From: JAIQGF01 sp051006995
GTDB taxonomy: Bacteria; Acidobacteriota; Terriglobia; Terriglobales; Acidobacteriaceae
DNA: 64,000 nt
Direction: 5' to 3'
Assembly (NCBI GenBank): GCA_051006995.1
Contig: JBPCSQ010000008.1
Location: 1 to 64,000 of the forward strand
The position numbers and the translations under genes were made by a program. The notes under the pieces were generated by a model. It saw only the letters and a list, made by a program, of their open reading frames with translations. It had not been told where the DNA came from and did not search any database. Positions 51,581-60,866 of this stretch are shown piece after piece. The number at the start of each line of letters is the position of its first letter. Positions within the stretch are counted from its first letter, which is position 1.

Positions 51581-52999
51581 CTGAACGATGCATGGAAAGT
51601 AGTCCGCTTACTTGCGTTTTTTGTCGTCGCCTTAAATGGTATGGGAGCAGCCAGGGCGTTAGGACAAGCGACGAGTCCTGCTGCTGTAGCAAAGCAAGAG
51701 TTGCCGGAGACGAGCAGCCAGTCCGTGCACATTCTGGTCGGGCACTCTATTGTCATTCATACGGAACTGCGCCTGAAACGCGTCTTGGTTGGCAACTCGG
51801 CAGTGCTTAGCACGAATACGACCGCCCCCAACGAAGTAGTTGTGACTGCTACGGCGCCAGGCAGCAGCAGCCTGATCCTGTGGCACGAGAACAATCAGTC
51901 AAGACTGATTGAAGTCTATGCCGACGTAGACGTCACCATGTTGCGCGAAGCTATACAGCAAAACTTTCCCCGCGAAGCCGTCCACGTGGAGGCCGAAGAG
52001 GGCAGGGTTGTGCTATCGGGGACCGTGTCGTCGCAGGCCGTGGCGGACCAAATCGTCAAGATGGCAGCTTCGTTCTCGCCAGCGATTGTCAATTCCGTCC
52101 GGGTCGGAGTGCCTCCACGCCAAAAGCAGGTCATGCTGAAGGTCCGGTTTGCGGAGGTGGACCGCTCGAAGCTTAGCCAATTTGGGATCAACCTGTTCAG
52201 CACGGGGGCGACGAATACCATCGGGACCATATCAACCCAGCAATTTGGCAGTCCTTCGCTGGGCTCCGGCGGCAAAGTCACCGGGGTAATCGGTGCGCCG
52301 GCGGCAGGGACCTCAGCGTCGTTCACATTATCGGATGTACTGAATATCTTTGTATTTCGCCCGGATATCAATCTCGGGGCCACCATCCGCGATCTAGAGA
52401 CAAAGAACGTGTTGCAGATGCTTGCCGAACCCAATCTGCTTGCTGCAAGCGGAGAACCAGCACGTTTCATTGCTGGCGGCGAGTTACCGTACCCAGTGGT
52501 GCAGCCGGGCTCGGCTGGGGCTACCGCCACGGTCACAGTTCAGTTTCGACCATACGGTGTGAAGTTGGAGTTTACGGGGACAATCGAGAACGATGGCACC
52601 ATCCGGCTCAAAGTCGCGCCTGAAGTGAGTTCTCTGGATTATGCCAATGCCGTCACGATCAGCGGGTTTACCGAGCCCGCGCTCAGTATTCGGCGCGCTG
52701 AGACTGTCGTGGAGCTCAAGAGCGGCCAAAGTTTTGGAATCGCCGGGTTGTTGGATCAACGAACGACTGCAGCACTCAGCAAAGTGCCTGGCATAGGTGA
52801 TGTCCCAATTCTCGGTTTGTTGTTTCGCTCCAAATCTATCAATAAAGCCAATACCGAATTAGTTGTGATTGTCACGCCTACAGTCGTGGATCCGCTGTCA
52901 ATGGCCATCTCGCCGCCCGATTCTCCCAAGATGCCGATGAAACAGCTGAATCCCGGCGAGTTCGACAAGAAGGTGCCGAGCAGGGATGGGAGTAATTAA
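51581..52999 (+). CDS. cpaC: Outer-membrane secretin CpaC/RcpA, apparently with CTG start
   Basis: 472 residues if translation starts at CTG 51581. That codon lies seven bases after a perfect AAGGAGG (51567-51573) and opens a signal peptide (WKVVRLLAFFVVALNG). The first in-frame ATG (51641) would remove most of it and has no ribosome site. Then come an N-terminal domain, a BON-like segment (REAIQQNFPREAVHVEAEEGRVVLSG) and the secretin domain (IRDLETKNVLQMLAEPNLL, then VPGIGDVPILGLLFRS). It forms the outer-membrane pore for the Tad pilus. Confidence 0.9.
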   Translation: MNDAWKVVRLLAFFVVALNGMGAARALGQATSPAAVAKQELPETSSQSVHILVGHSIVIHTELRLKRVLVGNSAVLSTNTTAPNEVVVTATAPGSSSLILWHENNQSRLIEVYADVDVTMLREAIQQNFPREAVHVEAEEGRVVLSGTVSSQAVADQIVKMAASFSPAIVNSVRVGVPPRQKQVMLKVRFAEVDRSKLSQFGINLFSTGATNTIGTISTQQFGSPSLGSGGKVTGVIGAPAAGTSASFTLSDVLNIFVFRPDINLGATIRDLETKNVLQMLAEPNLLAASGEPARFIAGGELPYPVVQPGSAGATATVTVQFRPYGVKLEFTGTIENDGTIRLKVAPEVSSLDYANAVTISGFTEPALSIRRAETVVELKSGQSFGIAGLLDQRTTAALSKVPGIGDVPILGLLFRSKSINKANTELVVIVTPTVVDPLSMAISPPDSPKMPMKQLNPGEFDKKVPSRDGSN

Positions 53000-53001
53000 T
53001 T

Positions 53002-54228
53002 ATGGGTTCCGTGGACGCTTCGACCAAGCTCGCGTTAATTGGGGTTTGCCTTGATCCCGGGTCGTATAACTCTCTTGCTCATTTTTTGATGAGCATGCCG
53101 GCCGCGGTTCCGGTCGCAAATCTGGATCATTACGTTGGCGCAGAAAGGGAAGTTGCGCGCGCCCTCGACCCGGCGCAGAGTCGCATCTGTGTTATTGATT
53201 ACGACCACAATTCGGACGAAGCGATCTGGATTACAGAGCGGCTGCACGCCGAACAGCCTGACGTGTACGTCTTTGCCGCATCCGCAAATCCCGATCCTGA
53301 GCGCATTATTGCGGCGATGCGCGCCGGCTGTACCGAGTTTCTCCTCAAGCCTCTTCAGCACGACCGCGTAGTCGATGCTTTCGCGCGAGTTGAAGCGAAA
53401 CAGAAGCAGCGCTCACGGTCAAAAGTACGGGGTAAGGTGATCACGCTGGTCGGAGCGAAGGGTGGAACCGGTGTCACCACGCTCGCTTTGCATTTGGCGC
53501 TGCAACTGAGTGGAGCAGGAAAGCGAAAATGCATCCTGGTAGACCAGCACCCTGCGCTTGGTGATGTATCGCTATACCTTGGCACGGGTCGTCACCAGTA
53601 CAGTTTTTACGAACTTGCCAGCAATACCGACCGGCTCGACCAGGAGCTCTTGCAGGGTTTTCTCTTGACCCATGAGTCCGGCCTGCACCTGCTCGACTCT
53701 CCAGAGGCTTTGGATGCTATCCATTATGCTCCGCCAGCCGCCGTTGAGCAGACACTGACTTTCTTGGCTGAGACTTATGACTTCGTGTTGGTGGATTGCC
53801 CGCCGGGATTAACGGATGCGACATTGGCGTGCATTGCGCAGTCGGACCAGGTTGCCGTCGTTATCACTGCCGAATTGCCTTCGGTCCGCAATACCGTTCG
53901 GTATCTTGAGCACTTGGCAAAGCTGGGGTACGACGCCGGGAAGGTTACCGTGGTACTTAATCGTTGTTCAAAGAAAGGGCCGCTCACAGAAGATTCCATT
54001 GAAAAAGCTTTGCGGCGGAAGATCGGCATGAGGATTCCCAACAGCTATGCCGAAGTCATACGGGCGATCAATTCCGGAGTGCCGATCGCGTCTGGCCAAA
54101 AATCTGAGTTTGCAGCGGCTATGTACTCGTGGGCGCAAGTATCGACACAAAAGGAAACTGCGGAAAAGACAAAAACGGCGGCTGCGGGTTCCTCTCGCGG
54201 CGGTGTTTTAGGACTATTCGGTAAGTAA
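53002..54228 (+). CDS. cpaE: Pilus assembly ATPase CpaE/TadZ
   Basis: 408 residues. Residues about 1-130 are a receiver-like domain (ICVIDYD, then GCTEFLLKP), and about 145-390 a ParA/MinD-type ATPase with deviant Walker A GAKGGTGVTT and FVLVDCPPG. TadZ places the Tad machine at the pole or other sites. It begins three bases after the secretin stop. Confidence 0.92.
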   Translation: MGSVDASTKLALIGVCLDPGSYNSLAHFLMSMPAAVPVANLDHYVGAEREVARALDPAQSRICVIDYDHNSDEAIWITERLHAEQPDVYVFAASANPDPERIIAAMRAGCTEFLLKPLQHDRVVDAFARVEAKQKQRSRSKVRGKVITLVGAKGGTGVTTLALHLALQLSGAGKRKCILVDQHPALGDVSLYLGTGRHQYSFYELASNTDRLDQELLQGFLLTHESGLHLLDSPEALDAIHYAPPAAVEQTLTFLAETYDFVLVDCPPGLTDATLACIAQSDQVAVVITAELPSVRNTVRYLEHLAKLGYDAGKVTVVLNRCSKKGPLTEDSIEKALRRKIGMRIPNSYAEVIRAINSGVPIASGQKSEFAAAMYSWAQVSTQKETAEKTKTAAAGSSRGGVLGLFGK

Positions 54229-54247
54229 GTTTCGTGAGGAAGTGAAC

Positions 54248-55585
54248 ATGGCTTTTGGATTCGGTAGCGCGCCGACGCCGCAACCGCCTCAGCAGGGAGG
54301 GGCTGCTCCTTCCTTTAAGTCTTATCAAGAGCTCAAGACCAGCCTACACCGGGACCTGCTAAGCAAAGTTGATCTGGAAAAGCTGACATCTTTGCAGGAC
54401 GTCCGCGCGCGCACCCAAGTTCAGAATGTAATCTATGAGCTGATTACGGCAGCTAACGTCCCGCTGAGCGGCGCGGAAAAAGATCGGATTTGCCGTGAGG
54501 TGCTGCACGAAGTTTTCGGTCTCGGGCCGCTTGAGCCGCTCCTGCAGGATCCTTCGATCAGTGACATTCTGGTGAACACCCACCGACAGGTGTACATCGA
54601 GCGAGCAGGAATGCTCGAGCTCACCAGTGTAGTGTTTAAGGACACCGGTCACCTCCGACACATCATCGACAAAATAGTCTCCAATGTCGGCCGGCGCGTA
54701 GACGAATCCACGCCGATGTGCGATGCCCGACTCGATGATGGTTCGCGCGTCAACGTGGTGATCCCGCCGATTGCGATCGACGGGCCCATCCTGTCGATTC
54801 GGCGTTTTGGGCGCACGCCGATCGGCGCAGAGCAGTTGCTGGCCAGCCGTGCATTAACTGCACCCATGATGGATCTGCTTAAAGGCGCCGTCAAAGCGCG
54901 CCTGAACATTGTCGTTACCGGAGGGACGGGCGCCGGCAAAACGACATTATTAAATGTGCTGTCGGGCTTTATTCCTACAACCGAGAGAATCGTTACCATT
55001 GAAGATTCCGCGGAGTTGCAGATGCAACAGCCGCATGTGGTCCGCATGGAGTGTAGGCCCCCCAACATTGAAGGCAAAGGAGCTATTCGTCAACGTGAGT
55101 TGGTGATCAATGCCCTCCGTATGCGCCCTGACCGGATAGTCCTTGGCGAGGTACGTGGTGGTGAGGCTTTGGATATGTTGCAAGCCATGAATACCGGCCA
55201 CGACGGCTCGCTTACCACCATTCACGCTAATAACCCGCGCGATGCAATTGCGCGTTTGGAGACGATGTCGCTGATGGCGGAGGTGAATTTGCCGGACCGG
55301 GCCATCCGCCAGCAGATTGCGGCGGCGGTGTCTATCCTGGTACAGGTCGCAAGGATGAGTGATGGCACCCGCAGGGTGACGCACATTTCTGAAATCACAG
55401 GTGTGGCCGACGAAATGGTCACTATTCAAGACATCTTCGTATTCGAACGGTTGGGAATCGGACCGAATGGTCGGGTTCTCGGCCGATTCCGCGCGACCGG
55501 TATCCGTCCCGTGTTCGCTGACCGGCTGAAGGCTTCCGGCATTCAACTGCCTCCCAACATGTTCGAGCACGTGCTCGAGGTTTAG
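54248..55585 (+). CDS. cpaF: Tad secretion ATPase CpaF/TadA
   Basis: 445 residues from ATG 54248, with GAGGA seven bases upstream. Secretion-ATPase fold with Walker A GGTGAGKTTLLN near 225, Walker B region (RPDRIVLGEVRGGEALD) and the His box around HDGSLTTIHAN. The hexamer powers Flp pilus extension and retraction with TadB/TadC. Confidence 0.95.
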   Translation: MAFGFGSAPTPQPPQQGGAAPSFKSYQELKTSLHRDLLSKVDLEKLTSLQDVRARTQVQNVIYELITAANVPLSGAEKDRICREVLHEVFGLGPLEPLLQDPSISDILVNTHRQVYIERAGMLELTSVVFKDTGHLRHIIDKIVSNVGRRVDESTPMCDARLDDGSRVNVVIPPIAIDGPILSIRRFGRTPIGAEQLLASRALTAPMMDLLKGAVKARLNIVVTGGTGAGKTTLLNVLSGFIPTTERIVTIEDSAELQMQQPHVVRMECRPPNIEGKGAIRQRELVINALRMRPDRIVLGEVRGGEALDMLQAMNTGHDGSLTTIHANNPRDAIARLETMSLMAEVNLPDRAIRQQIAAAVSILVQVARMSDGTRRVTHISEITGVADEMVTIQDIFVFERLGIGPNGRVLGRFRATGIRPVFADRLKASGIQLPPNMFEHVLEV

Positions 55586-55587
55586 AG

Positions 55588-56544
55588 ATGGTTATCAGCG
55601 TCTTTCTCATTGTTCTCGTGGCCGCCTTCGCCGCAGTCGCGTTCTTTACGGAACCCTCGAAGACCGACAAGCTTATTCATTCCCGCGTCGTGTCCCTCGA
55701 CCGCAAAGTGGTCACCAGCGAGGACGACGAAGGCGGTATCGTCAAGGAAGTCACGTTCAGCAAGATTGCGGCGCTCGATAAATTTCTGCGAAGTAACTCG
55801 ATCGCGCTCGGACTTCAGTTGCTGATCGAGCAGGCAAGTCTCCAATGGACCGTCGGCCGGCTTGCATTCACTACCTTGCTAGCGGTTGTCGTCGGCGCGG
55901 CAATCGGAACGTGGTTTATTGGTCCGGGTTTATCAGGGTGGGCGCCCGGAGTGGTCCTGGGCGTTGTGCCGTACTTGTTCCTCTTACAAAAACGAAACAT
56001 GCGCTTTAGGAAGTTTGCAGTCTTGTTGCCGACAGCGATTGACCTGATGTCTCGCGGCTTGCGCGCGGGTCAGGCGCTTCCTGCAACGTTGGAGATCATC
56101 GCTGAGGAGGTTGATGATCCGGTCGGGTCAGAATTTCGCCGCTCCGCTGACGAGCAGAGTTTTGGCCTTCCTTTCCGCGAGGCGATGCTGAATCTTAGCC
56201 GGCGCGTTCCCATTCCGGATCTCCGGTTCCTGGTCACTGCCATCCTCGTGCAGAAAGAGACCGGTGGAAATCTTGCCGTCATTTTGGATAAGACTTCGAA
56301 TGTGATTCGTGAGCGCGTGCGGGTTGAGGGCCAGATGAGGGTCAAGACGGCACAGGGAAGGATGACTGGTTGGATCCTATGTGCGCTTCCGTTCGCTCTT
56401 TACATCATTATGAATGTTGTCAGCCCAGGCTACGGAAGAATTCTGTTTGAGAGTCCGACGGGACAAAAATGGATCGAGTACGCCGCGATCCTTATGGTAA
56501 TTGGCGTCGTCGTAATCCGAAAGATTGTCGCAGTGAAGTTTTAG
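55588..56544 (+). CDS. tadB: Tad platform protein TadB
   Basis: 318 residues. One N-terminal membrane helix, a cytoplasmic linker, a second membrane region (about 92-130), the T2SSF domain (FAVLLPTAIDLMSRGLRAGQALPATLEII) and a C-terminal pair of helices. It forms the inner-membrane platform with TadC. Starts two bases after cpaF. Confidence 0.93.
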   Translation: MVISVFLIVLVAAFAAVAFFTEPSKTDKLIHSRVVSLDRKVVTSEDDEGGIVKEVTFSKIAALDKFLRSNSIALGLQLLIEQASLQWTVGRLAFTTLLAVVVGAAIGTWFIGPGLSGWAPGVVLGVVPYLFLLQKRNMRFRKFAVLLPTAIDLMSRGLRAGQALPATLEIIAEEVDDPVGSEFRRSADEQSFGLPFREAMLNLSRRVPIPDLRFLVTAILVQKETGGNLAVILDKTSNVIRERVRVEGQMRVKTAQGRMTGWILCALPFALYIIMNVVSPGYGRILFESPTGQKWIEYAAILMVIGVVVIRKIVAVKF

Positions 56545-56553
56545 GGTGTTCCT

Positions 56554-57465
56554 ATGCTTTTTCTTTTAGTGTCGGCCGCGATTACGGTGTTCCTGCTCGC
56601 TGCTGCCATTATGTTGATTTTCAGCAGCAAGGAATCCGTCGAGGTACGCCTGATGGAGGTCGCGGCTCGCCGTGAGATCGCGGTCACCGGTTTCGATGAT
56701 GAGGAGAAAAAAGGCCTGGCGGGCCTGGCGAGCGGGGTAACCGGCCTGCTAAAGCCCGTGCGGGACCTCATCATGGCCAACGACGAAGATATGGCGTACC
56801 GCCTCTCCCTCGCCGGTTTTCGCAAACCGGAGCACATTGAGATCTATACCGCGGCGAAGATGCTTCTGCCCGTCGCGGCGATTATTGGGGCAACTTTTGC
56901 CGGTAGCAATTTCATTGCCGTTGCGCTAGTCGGCACTGTTTTGGGATTTCTCGGCCCTGACATTGTTGTAACTCAAATGGTGAAGCGCCGGAAAGAGGCA
57001 ATCAACCACGCGCTTCCTGACGCACTGGACCTGCTGGTGATCTGCATGGAGGCCGGGCTGGGCATTGATCAGGCGTTGGTTCGAGTTGGAGAAGATGTGC
57101 GCCTGACTTGTCCTCCACTGGCTGACGAGTTCCTGATCATCAACCGCGAGCAACGCGCAGGGAAGCCTCGCCTCGACGCTTGGCGGAGTATGGCAGCCAG
57201 GGTGGACCTTGAGTATGTTCGCCAGTTCGTTGCCATGCTCGTCCAGACGGAGAGATTTGGTACCCCGATCGCCAATGCGCTTGGGCAGTTTGCCGATAGT
57301 CTACGCATGAAGCGCATGCAAGCTGCGGAGGAGCTGGCTGCGAAGGCCGGTCTCAAACTCCTTTTCCCACTCGTGATTTTCATTTTTCCTGCGGTGTTTG
57401 TTGTTTTGCTGGGCCCGCCAGCGCTCAATATTGCGAAGCAACTGGAGTCGTTTTTCGGGAAGTAA
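56554..57465 (+). CDS. tadC: Tad platform protein TadC
   Basis: 303 residues with the same plan as TadB: an N-terminal helix, two central helices (about 108-140) and the T2SSF domain (INHALPDALDLLVICMEAGLGIDQALVRV), then a long C-terminal helix pair. Ends 19 bases before the DUF192 gene. Confidence 0.93.
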   Translation: MLFLLVSAAITVFLLAAAIMLIFSSKESVEVRLMEVAARREIAVTGFDDEEKKGLAGLASGVTGLLKPVRDLIMANDEDMAYRLSLAGFRKPEHIEIYTAAKMLLPVAAIIGATFAGSNFIAVALVGTVLGFLGPDIVVTQMVKRRKEAINHALPDALDLLVICMEAGLGIDQALVRVGEDVRLTCPPLADEFLIINREQRAGKPRLDAWRSMAARVDLEYVRQFVAMLVQTERFGTPIANALGQFADSLRMKRMQAAEELAAKAGLKLLFPLVIFIFPAVFVVLLGPPALNIAKQLESFFGK

Positions 57466-57484
57466 GCATTAAGTCGGCGGGTAT

Positions 57485-57865
57485 ATGCGGTGGCAGAAAA
57501 AGGTCGTGCGCGCGGTTAACCAGACACGGGGAACCACTTTGGGTGAGCACATTCGCGTCGCGGATACGGGCCTGACCCGCATTGTCGGGCTTTTAGGAGA
57601 ACGCGAGCTTTCGCAAGGAGACGGCCTGCTGATCGAGCCCTCCCAGGGTGTGCACACGTGGGGCATGTTGTTTCCGATCGATGTGGTCGTGCTCGACAAT
57701 GATTGGCGCACCATCGCGATTCGCCGCGCGCTACGGCCATTTCGGATGACACGCATATTCTTTAAAGCTGCCTCGGTCCTCGAATTGCCCCCGGGCACGG
57801 TGGACGCGACTTCGACAGCCGTGGGTGATGCGATTGATTTTCAACGGCTCGCTGCGGGAGCCTAG
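57485..57865 (+). CDS. DUF192-family protein
   Basis: 126 residues. The core (ADTGLTRIVGLLGERELSQGDGLLIEPSQGVHTWGMLFPIDVVVLD) is the DUF192 signature, a small beta fold of unknown function, often exported; here there is no signal peptide. Its position between tadC and the TadE-like genes suggests a part in the pilus or secretion process, but that is inference. Confidence 0.85.
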   Translation: MRWQKKVVRAVNQTRGTTLGEHIRVADTGLTRIVGLLGERELSQGDGLLIEPSQGVHTWGMLFPIDVVVLDNDWRTIAIRRALRPFRMTRIFFKAASVLELPPGTVDATSTAVGDAIDFQRLAAGA

Positions 57866-57886
57866 ATTGAAAAGCGGTGCAAGTCC

Positions 57887-58399
57887 ATGAAACGGGCAAG
57901 AAAAAACGAACGCGGACAGAGCTTGGTGGAGGCGGCGATCGCCATTCCACTGGTGCTCATGCTGGGCTTTAATGCCGTCAATTTGGGTTACTTTTGGTTC
58001 ATGGTGCTGGTGCTTTCGGCGGCGCCTCGGCAGGCCGTGCAGTACGCGTCGCAAGGCGGTGCGGCGATGGCCTACATCTCCGGACAGACCGGCACCGCTG
58101 TGCAAACCATGTTGCTCGACAACATGACGAACGCCGTCGGCGCCACCTCGTCCAACGTTTCCACGCAGATCTGCGTCTCGGCCAATGGCGTGGTCGCAAA
58201 CGTTGCCACTTGTACTGTTTCCGGGCCGACATATTCATTTCCCGCAGCCGCTGCCGATCCGGAAGCGCCGGTGTATGTCCTTCAGCGCGTGGACGTCGCC
58301 TATACCGTCCATCCGATCATTCCAGGGGGCGCATTTAACGTTGTTTTGCCTTCGAACCTGACCTTCCATCGGCAAGTTTCGATGAGGTCGTTGTACTAG
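57887..58399 (+). CDS. TadE-like pseudopilin
   Basis: 170 residues. ERGQSLVEAAIAIPLVLMLGFNAVNLGYFWF near the N-terminus is the TadE motif: a charged leader, Gly-Gln cleavage point, Glu at +5 (counting Gln as +1) and one helix. The outer domain has two Cys (ICVSANG, ATCTVSG). It is probably processed by the A24 peptidase and placed at the pilus tip or base. Confidence 0.85.
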   Translation: MKRARKNERGQSLVEAAIAIPLVLMLGFNAVNLGYFWFMVLVLSAAPRQAVQYASQGGAAMAYISGQTGTAVQTMLLDNMTNAVGATSSNVSTQICVSANGVVANVATCTVSGPTYSFPAAAADPEAPVYVLQRVDVAYTVHPIIPGGAFNVVLPSNLTFHRQVSMRSLY

Positions 58400-58402
58400 C
58401 GA

Positions 58403-58840
58403 ATGCGGCGAACCACGAAAACCCGAGGGCGCCAACGTGGTCAGGCGACTGCCGAAGCGGCGATCACCATCATCATCGTATTCGTAGTTGTCTTTTGGGT
58501 CTTTGAATTGAGCATGCTGATGTACACCTACTCGGTGATTTCCGATGCCGCCAATGAAGGCGTCCGCCACGCCATTGTGACCAGCGGCGGGGGCGGAACC
58601 GGCACGCAGACCTGTGGGGGGAGTCCTAGCGGCACAGCGCAGGTGGTCTGCAATTTCGCAAAATTGTCGCTGCACAACACCAGCGCGCTCTCTGTAACCG
58701 TGACTCTACTCGATACGACTGCGACGCCGCCGCACAGAATTCAAGTTCATGTTTCGTATGCGTACGTTCCCTACCTTCCGAAGTTCATTGGATCGCCGAC
58801 CATGAGCGCCTATGCGCAAGGCGCCATGGTCGTGGAGTAA
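58403..58840 (+). CDS. TadE/TadF-like pseudopilin
   Basis: 145 residues. RRGQATAEAAITIIIVFVVVFWVFELSML is again a pseudopilin leader and helix with Glu at +5. The outer part has two Cys (QTCGGS, VVCNF). It starts three bases after its relative and ends six bases before the TadG-like gene. Confidence 0.85.
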   Translation: MRRTTKTRGRQRGQATAEAAITIIIVFVVVFWVFELSMLMYTYSVISDAANEGVRHAIVTSGGGGTGTQTCGGSPSGTAQVVCNFAKLSLHNTSALSVTVTLLDTTATPPHRIQVHVSYAYVPYLPKFIGSPTMSAYAQGAMVVE

Positions 58841-58846
58841 GTCATC

Positions 58847-60826
58847 ATGAGTTTTCGCCGCCGGACAACGCGCCCGCTGGACAAGGAAGAAGGCCAGACG
58901 TTTGTCCTGATCGTGATTTTCATCGCCGTGTTCCTGGCCGGAGTCATCGGCTTTGCCACCGATTACACGCAATTGTGGGCGCGGCGGCAGGTCCTGCAAG
59001 GCGCGGCCGATGCCGCGTGCCAGGCGGGAGCCGCGGATCTGTTCCTGCAAAATCAATATTCCGGCAGTAGCTCGATCACCGTGGGCGGCACCACGATCGA
59101 CTTCGGTTGGATCGGCACTGCGTACGACTGCAGTACCAATACGACGAGCCCTCCCTGCCAATACGCGTCGCTGAATGGCTTCTCGGGAAGCGCGGTGAGC
59201 GTGAGCTTTCCGAGTTCAGTGCCCGGGTATGCCGGCATTCCATCGGGATTCGGGACGATCGCGCATCCGTACATTAAGGTGGTGATTACCCACCCCGTCC
59301 AGCTCAGCTTCGCCAATTTGCTGTTGAAGACCGGGACCGCGAACGTATCGGCTACCGCGTACTGCGGCCTGAATCCAGTTTCGGTGCCCATTCCAATGGT
59401 CGTGCTGCATCCGACGGCCAGCGGGGCTTTCAATCGTAACGGCGGTGCGACGGTCACAATTTATAAAGGTCCGAATCGCTCCATCCAGGTGGACTCCGAC
59501 AGCGCGACCGCAGTCACGCCTGCCTCGGGCGGATCAGGCTTGATAGATCTTTCGCAAGCCGGTCCGAGTGGAACGGGAGCGGATTTTGGCGTGTTTGGAG
59601 CGGAAGCGCAGCCGGGATATGTCCACCTTGGCACGTCGGGGAATTGGAAATCTCCGGCAACGCCTTACGGTGATCCTTGGGTGACGGTCAGCGCGCCATC
59701 GGTGCCAACGACAAACGGCAGTGCAAGCTATGTAGTATTCGGTACGAATGGTTGCCCCGATCCAGCAGGGTGTGTTGAATTTACCCCAGGGAACTACGCT
59801 GGTACGGGTGCCAATGCATGTAAATCAAACAACGGCAATCTTGCGAACGGCGGGATTGGCTGCCTGATTCTGCCGACGCCATACAATTTCAACATTCCCA
59901 ATTGGAACAACAATCATCCATACAACGCGGGTGCACTGATTCAGCCGACCTCTCACAACACAGGCAATTTTGTATTTCAGGCACAGAACACAGGCACGTC
60001 ACAGACCGGCTCCGGGCCGAATCCGTGGAATCAGACGGTTGGCCTCACCACGTCCGACGGAACCATCACCTGGAAGAATATCGGCACCGCTAGTGTCGCA
60101 GGCAGCCCGAAGACCGCGATCTTCGACCCTGGCCTTTATTACGTCGGCGTGGAAGGCATTCAGTTGGGCTCGAACACGACGGTTCGTCAGAGCACGGCTG
60201 CAAACCCTGCGGCTTGCCCCGCCAGCGGCGGCAGCACGGGCACGTCCGCGTGCTTCGGTACGACATTCTATTTCAGCCACGCGCCCGGCTCCGGGCAGAA
60301 CACCGGTACCATCAACGTCAATTCCAGCACGGGTGGTGTTGTGGGGTGCACGACTTCGAATTTCCCCAACTGTATAGTTTCGTACAAGACTAACGGTACG
60401 ACTTCTCAAACATTCGGGGGGGTGACGGCGGTATTCGGTCCAGCAATGCAATGTCCGAGCGGCACATCCATTCCCTCGGAGGTGCCCAATACGATCGATG
60501 GAAACCTTCTCTTTGGACCGTGCTCAGGGACGTATGGCTCCAGCGACGGCAAGGACCGCGGCTTCCTGTTTTTTCAAAATCGCGCCACCAGCGTGAGTGC
60601 GAGCTGGAAAGGCGGCGGTGCGTTCTTGTTGTCGGGCTTCATGTATTTCCACAACAGTTCAAGTCACACAACCACCCTCGAGATGGCAGGAAATAGTTCT
60701 GGTAATGCGTACACGCTTGGCAACGTGATTGCCGACGAGATCACGATCAGCGGCAGCTCCGCTTTTAAAATGATCTTGAATCCTAACGTCACCTTCCAGG
60801 TCCTTCGCCCCCAACTGCTCCATTGA
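58847..60826 (+). CDS. TadG-like surface protein
   Basis: 659 residues. EEGQTFVLIVIFIAVFLAGVIGFATDY is the Tad_N/TadG-type anchor near the N-terminus. The long Gly/Ser/Thr/Asn-rich extracellular part contains about twelve Cys and repeated short beta-like motifs (PFNWNNNHPYNAG-like segments). A VWA domain, common in longer TadG, is not evident. It is probably a pilus-associated adhesin. Confidence 0.78.
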   Translation: MSFRRRTTRPLDKEEGQTFVLIVIFIAVFLAGVIGFATDYTQLWARRQVLQGAADAACQAGAADLFLQNQYSGSSSITVGGTTIDFGWIGTAYDCSTNTTSPPCQYASLNGFSGSAVSVSFPSSVPGYAGIPSGFGTIAHPYIKVVITHPVQLSFANLLLKTGTANVSATAYCGLNPVSVPIPMVVLHPTASGAFNRNGGATVTIYKGPNRSIQVDSDSATAVTPASGGSGLIDLSQAGPSGTGADFGVFGAEAQPGYVHLGTSGNWKSPATPYGDPWVTVSAPSVPTTNGSASYVVFGTNGCPDPAGCVEFTPGNYAGTGANACKSNNGNLANGGIGCLILPTPYNFNIPNWNNNHPYNAGALIQPTSHNTGNFVFQAQNTGTSQTGSGPNPWNQTVGLTTSDGTITWKNIGTASVAGSPKTAIFDPGLYYVGVEGIQLGSNTTVRQSTAANPAACPASGGSTGTSACFGTTFYFSHAPGSGQNTGTINVNSSTGGVVGCTTSNFPNCIVSYKTNGTTSQTFGGVTAVFGPAMQCPSGTSIPSEVPNTIDGNLLFGPCSGTYGSSDGKDRGFLFFQNRATSVSASWKGGGAFLLSGFMYFHNSSSHTTTLEMAGNSSGNAYTLGNVIADEITISGSSAFKMILNPNVTFQVLRPQLLH

Positions 60827-60866
60827 ACCTCGACCTCGACATAGCCGCGGCGGGAGAGGCGACCTG

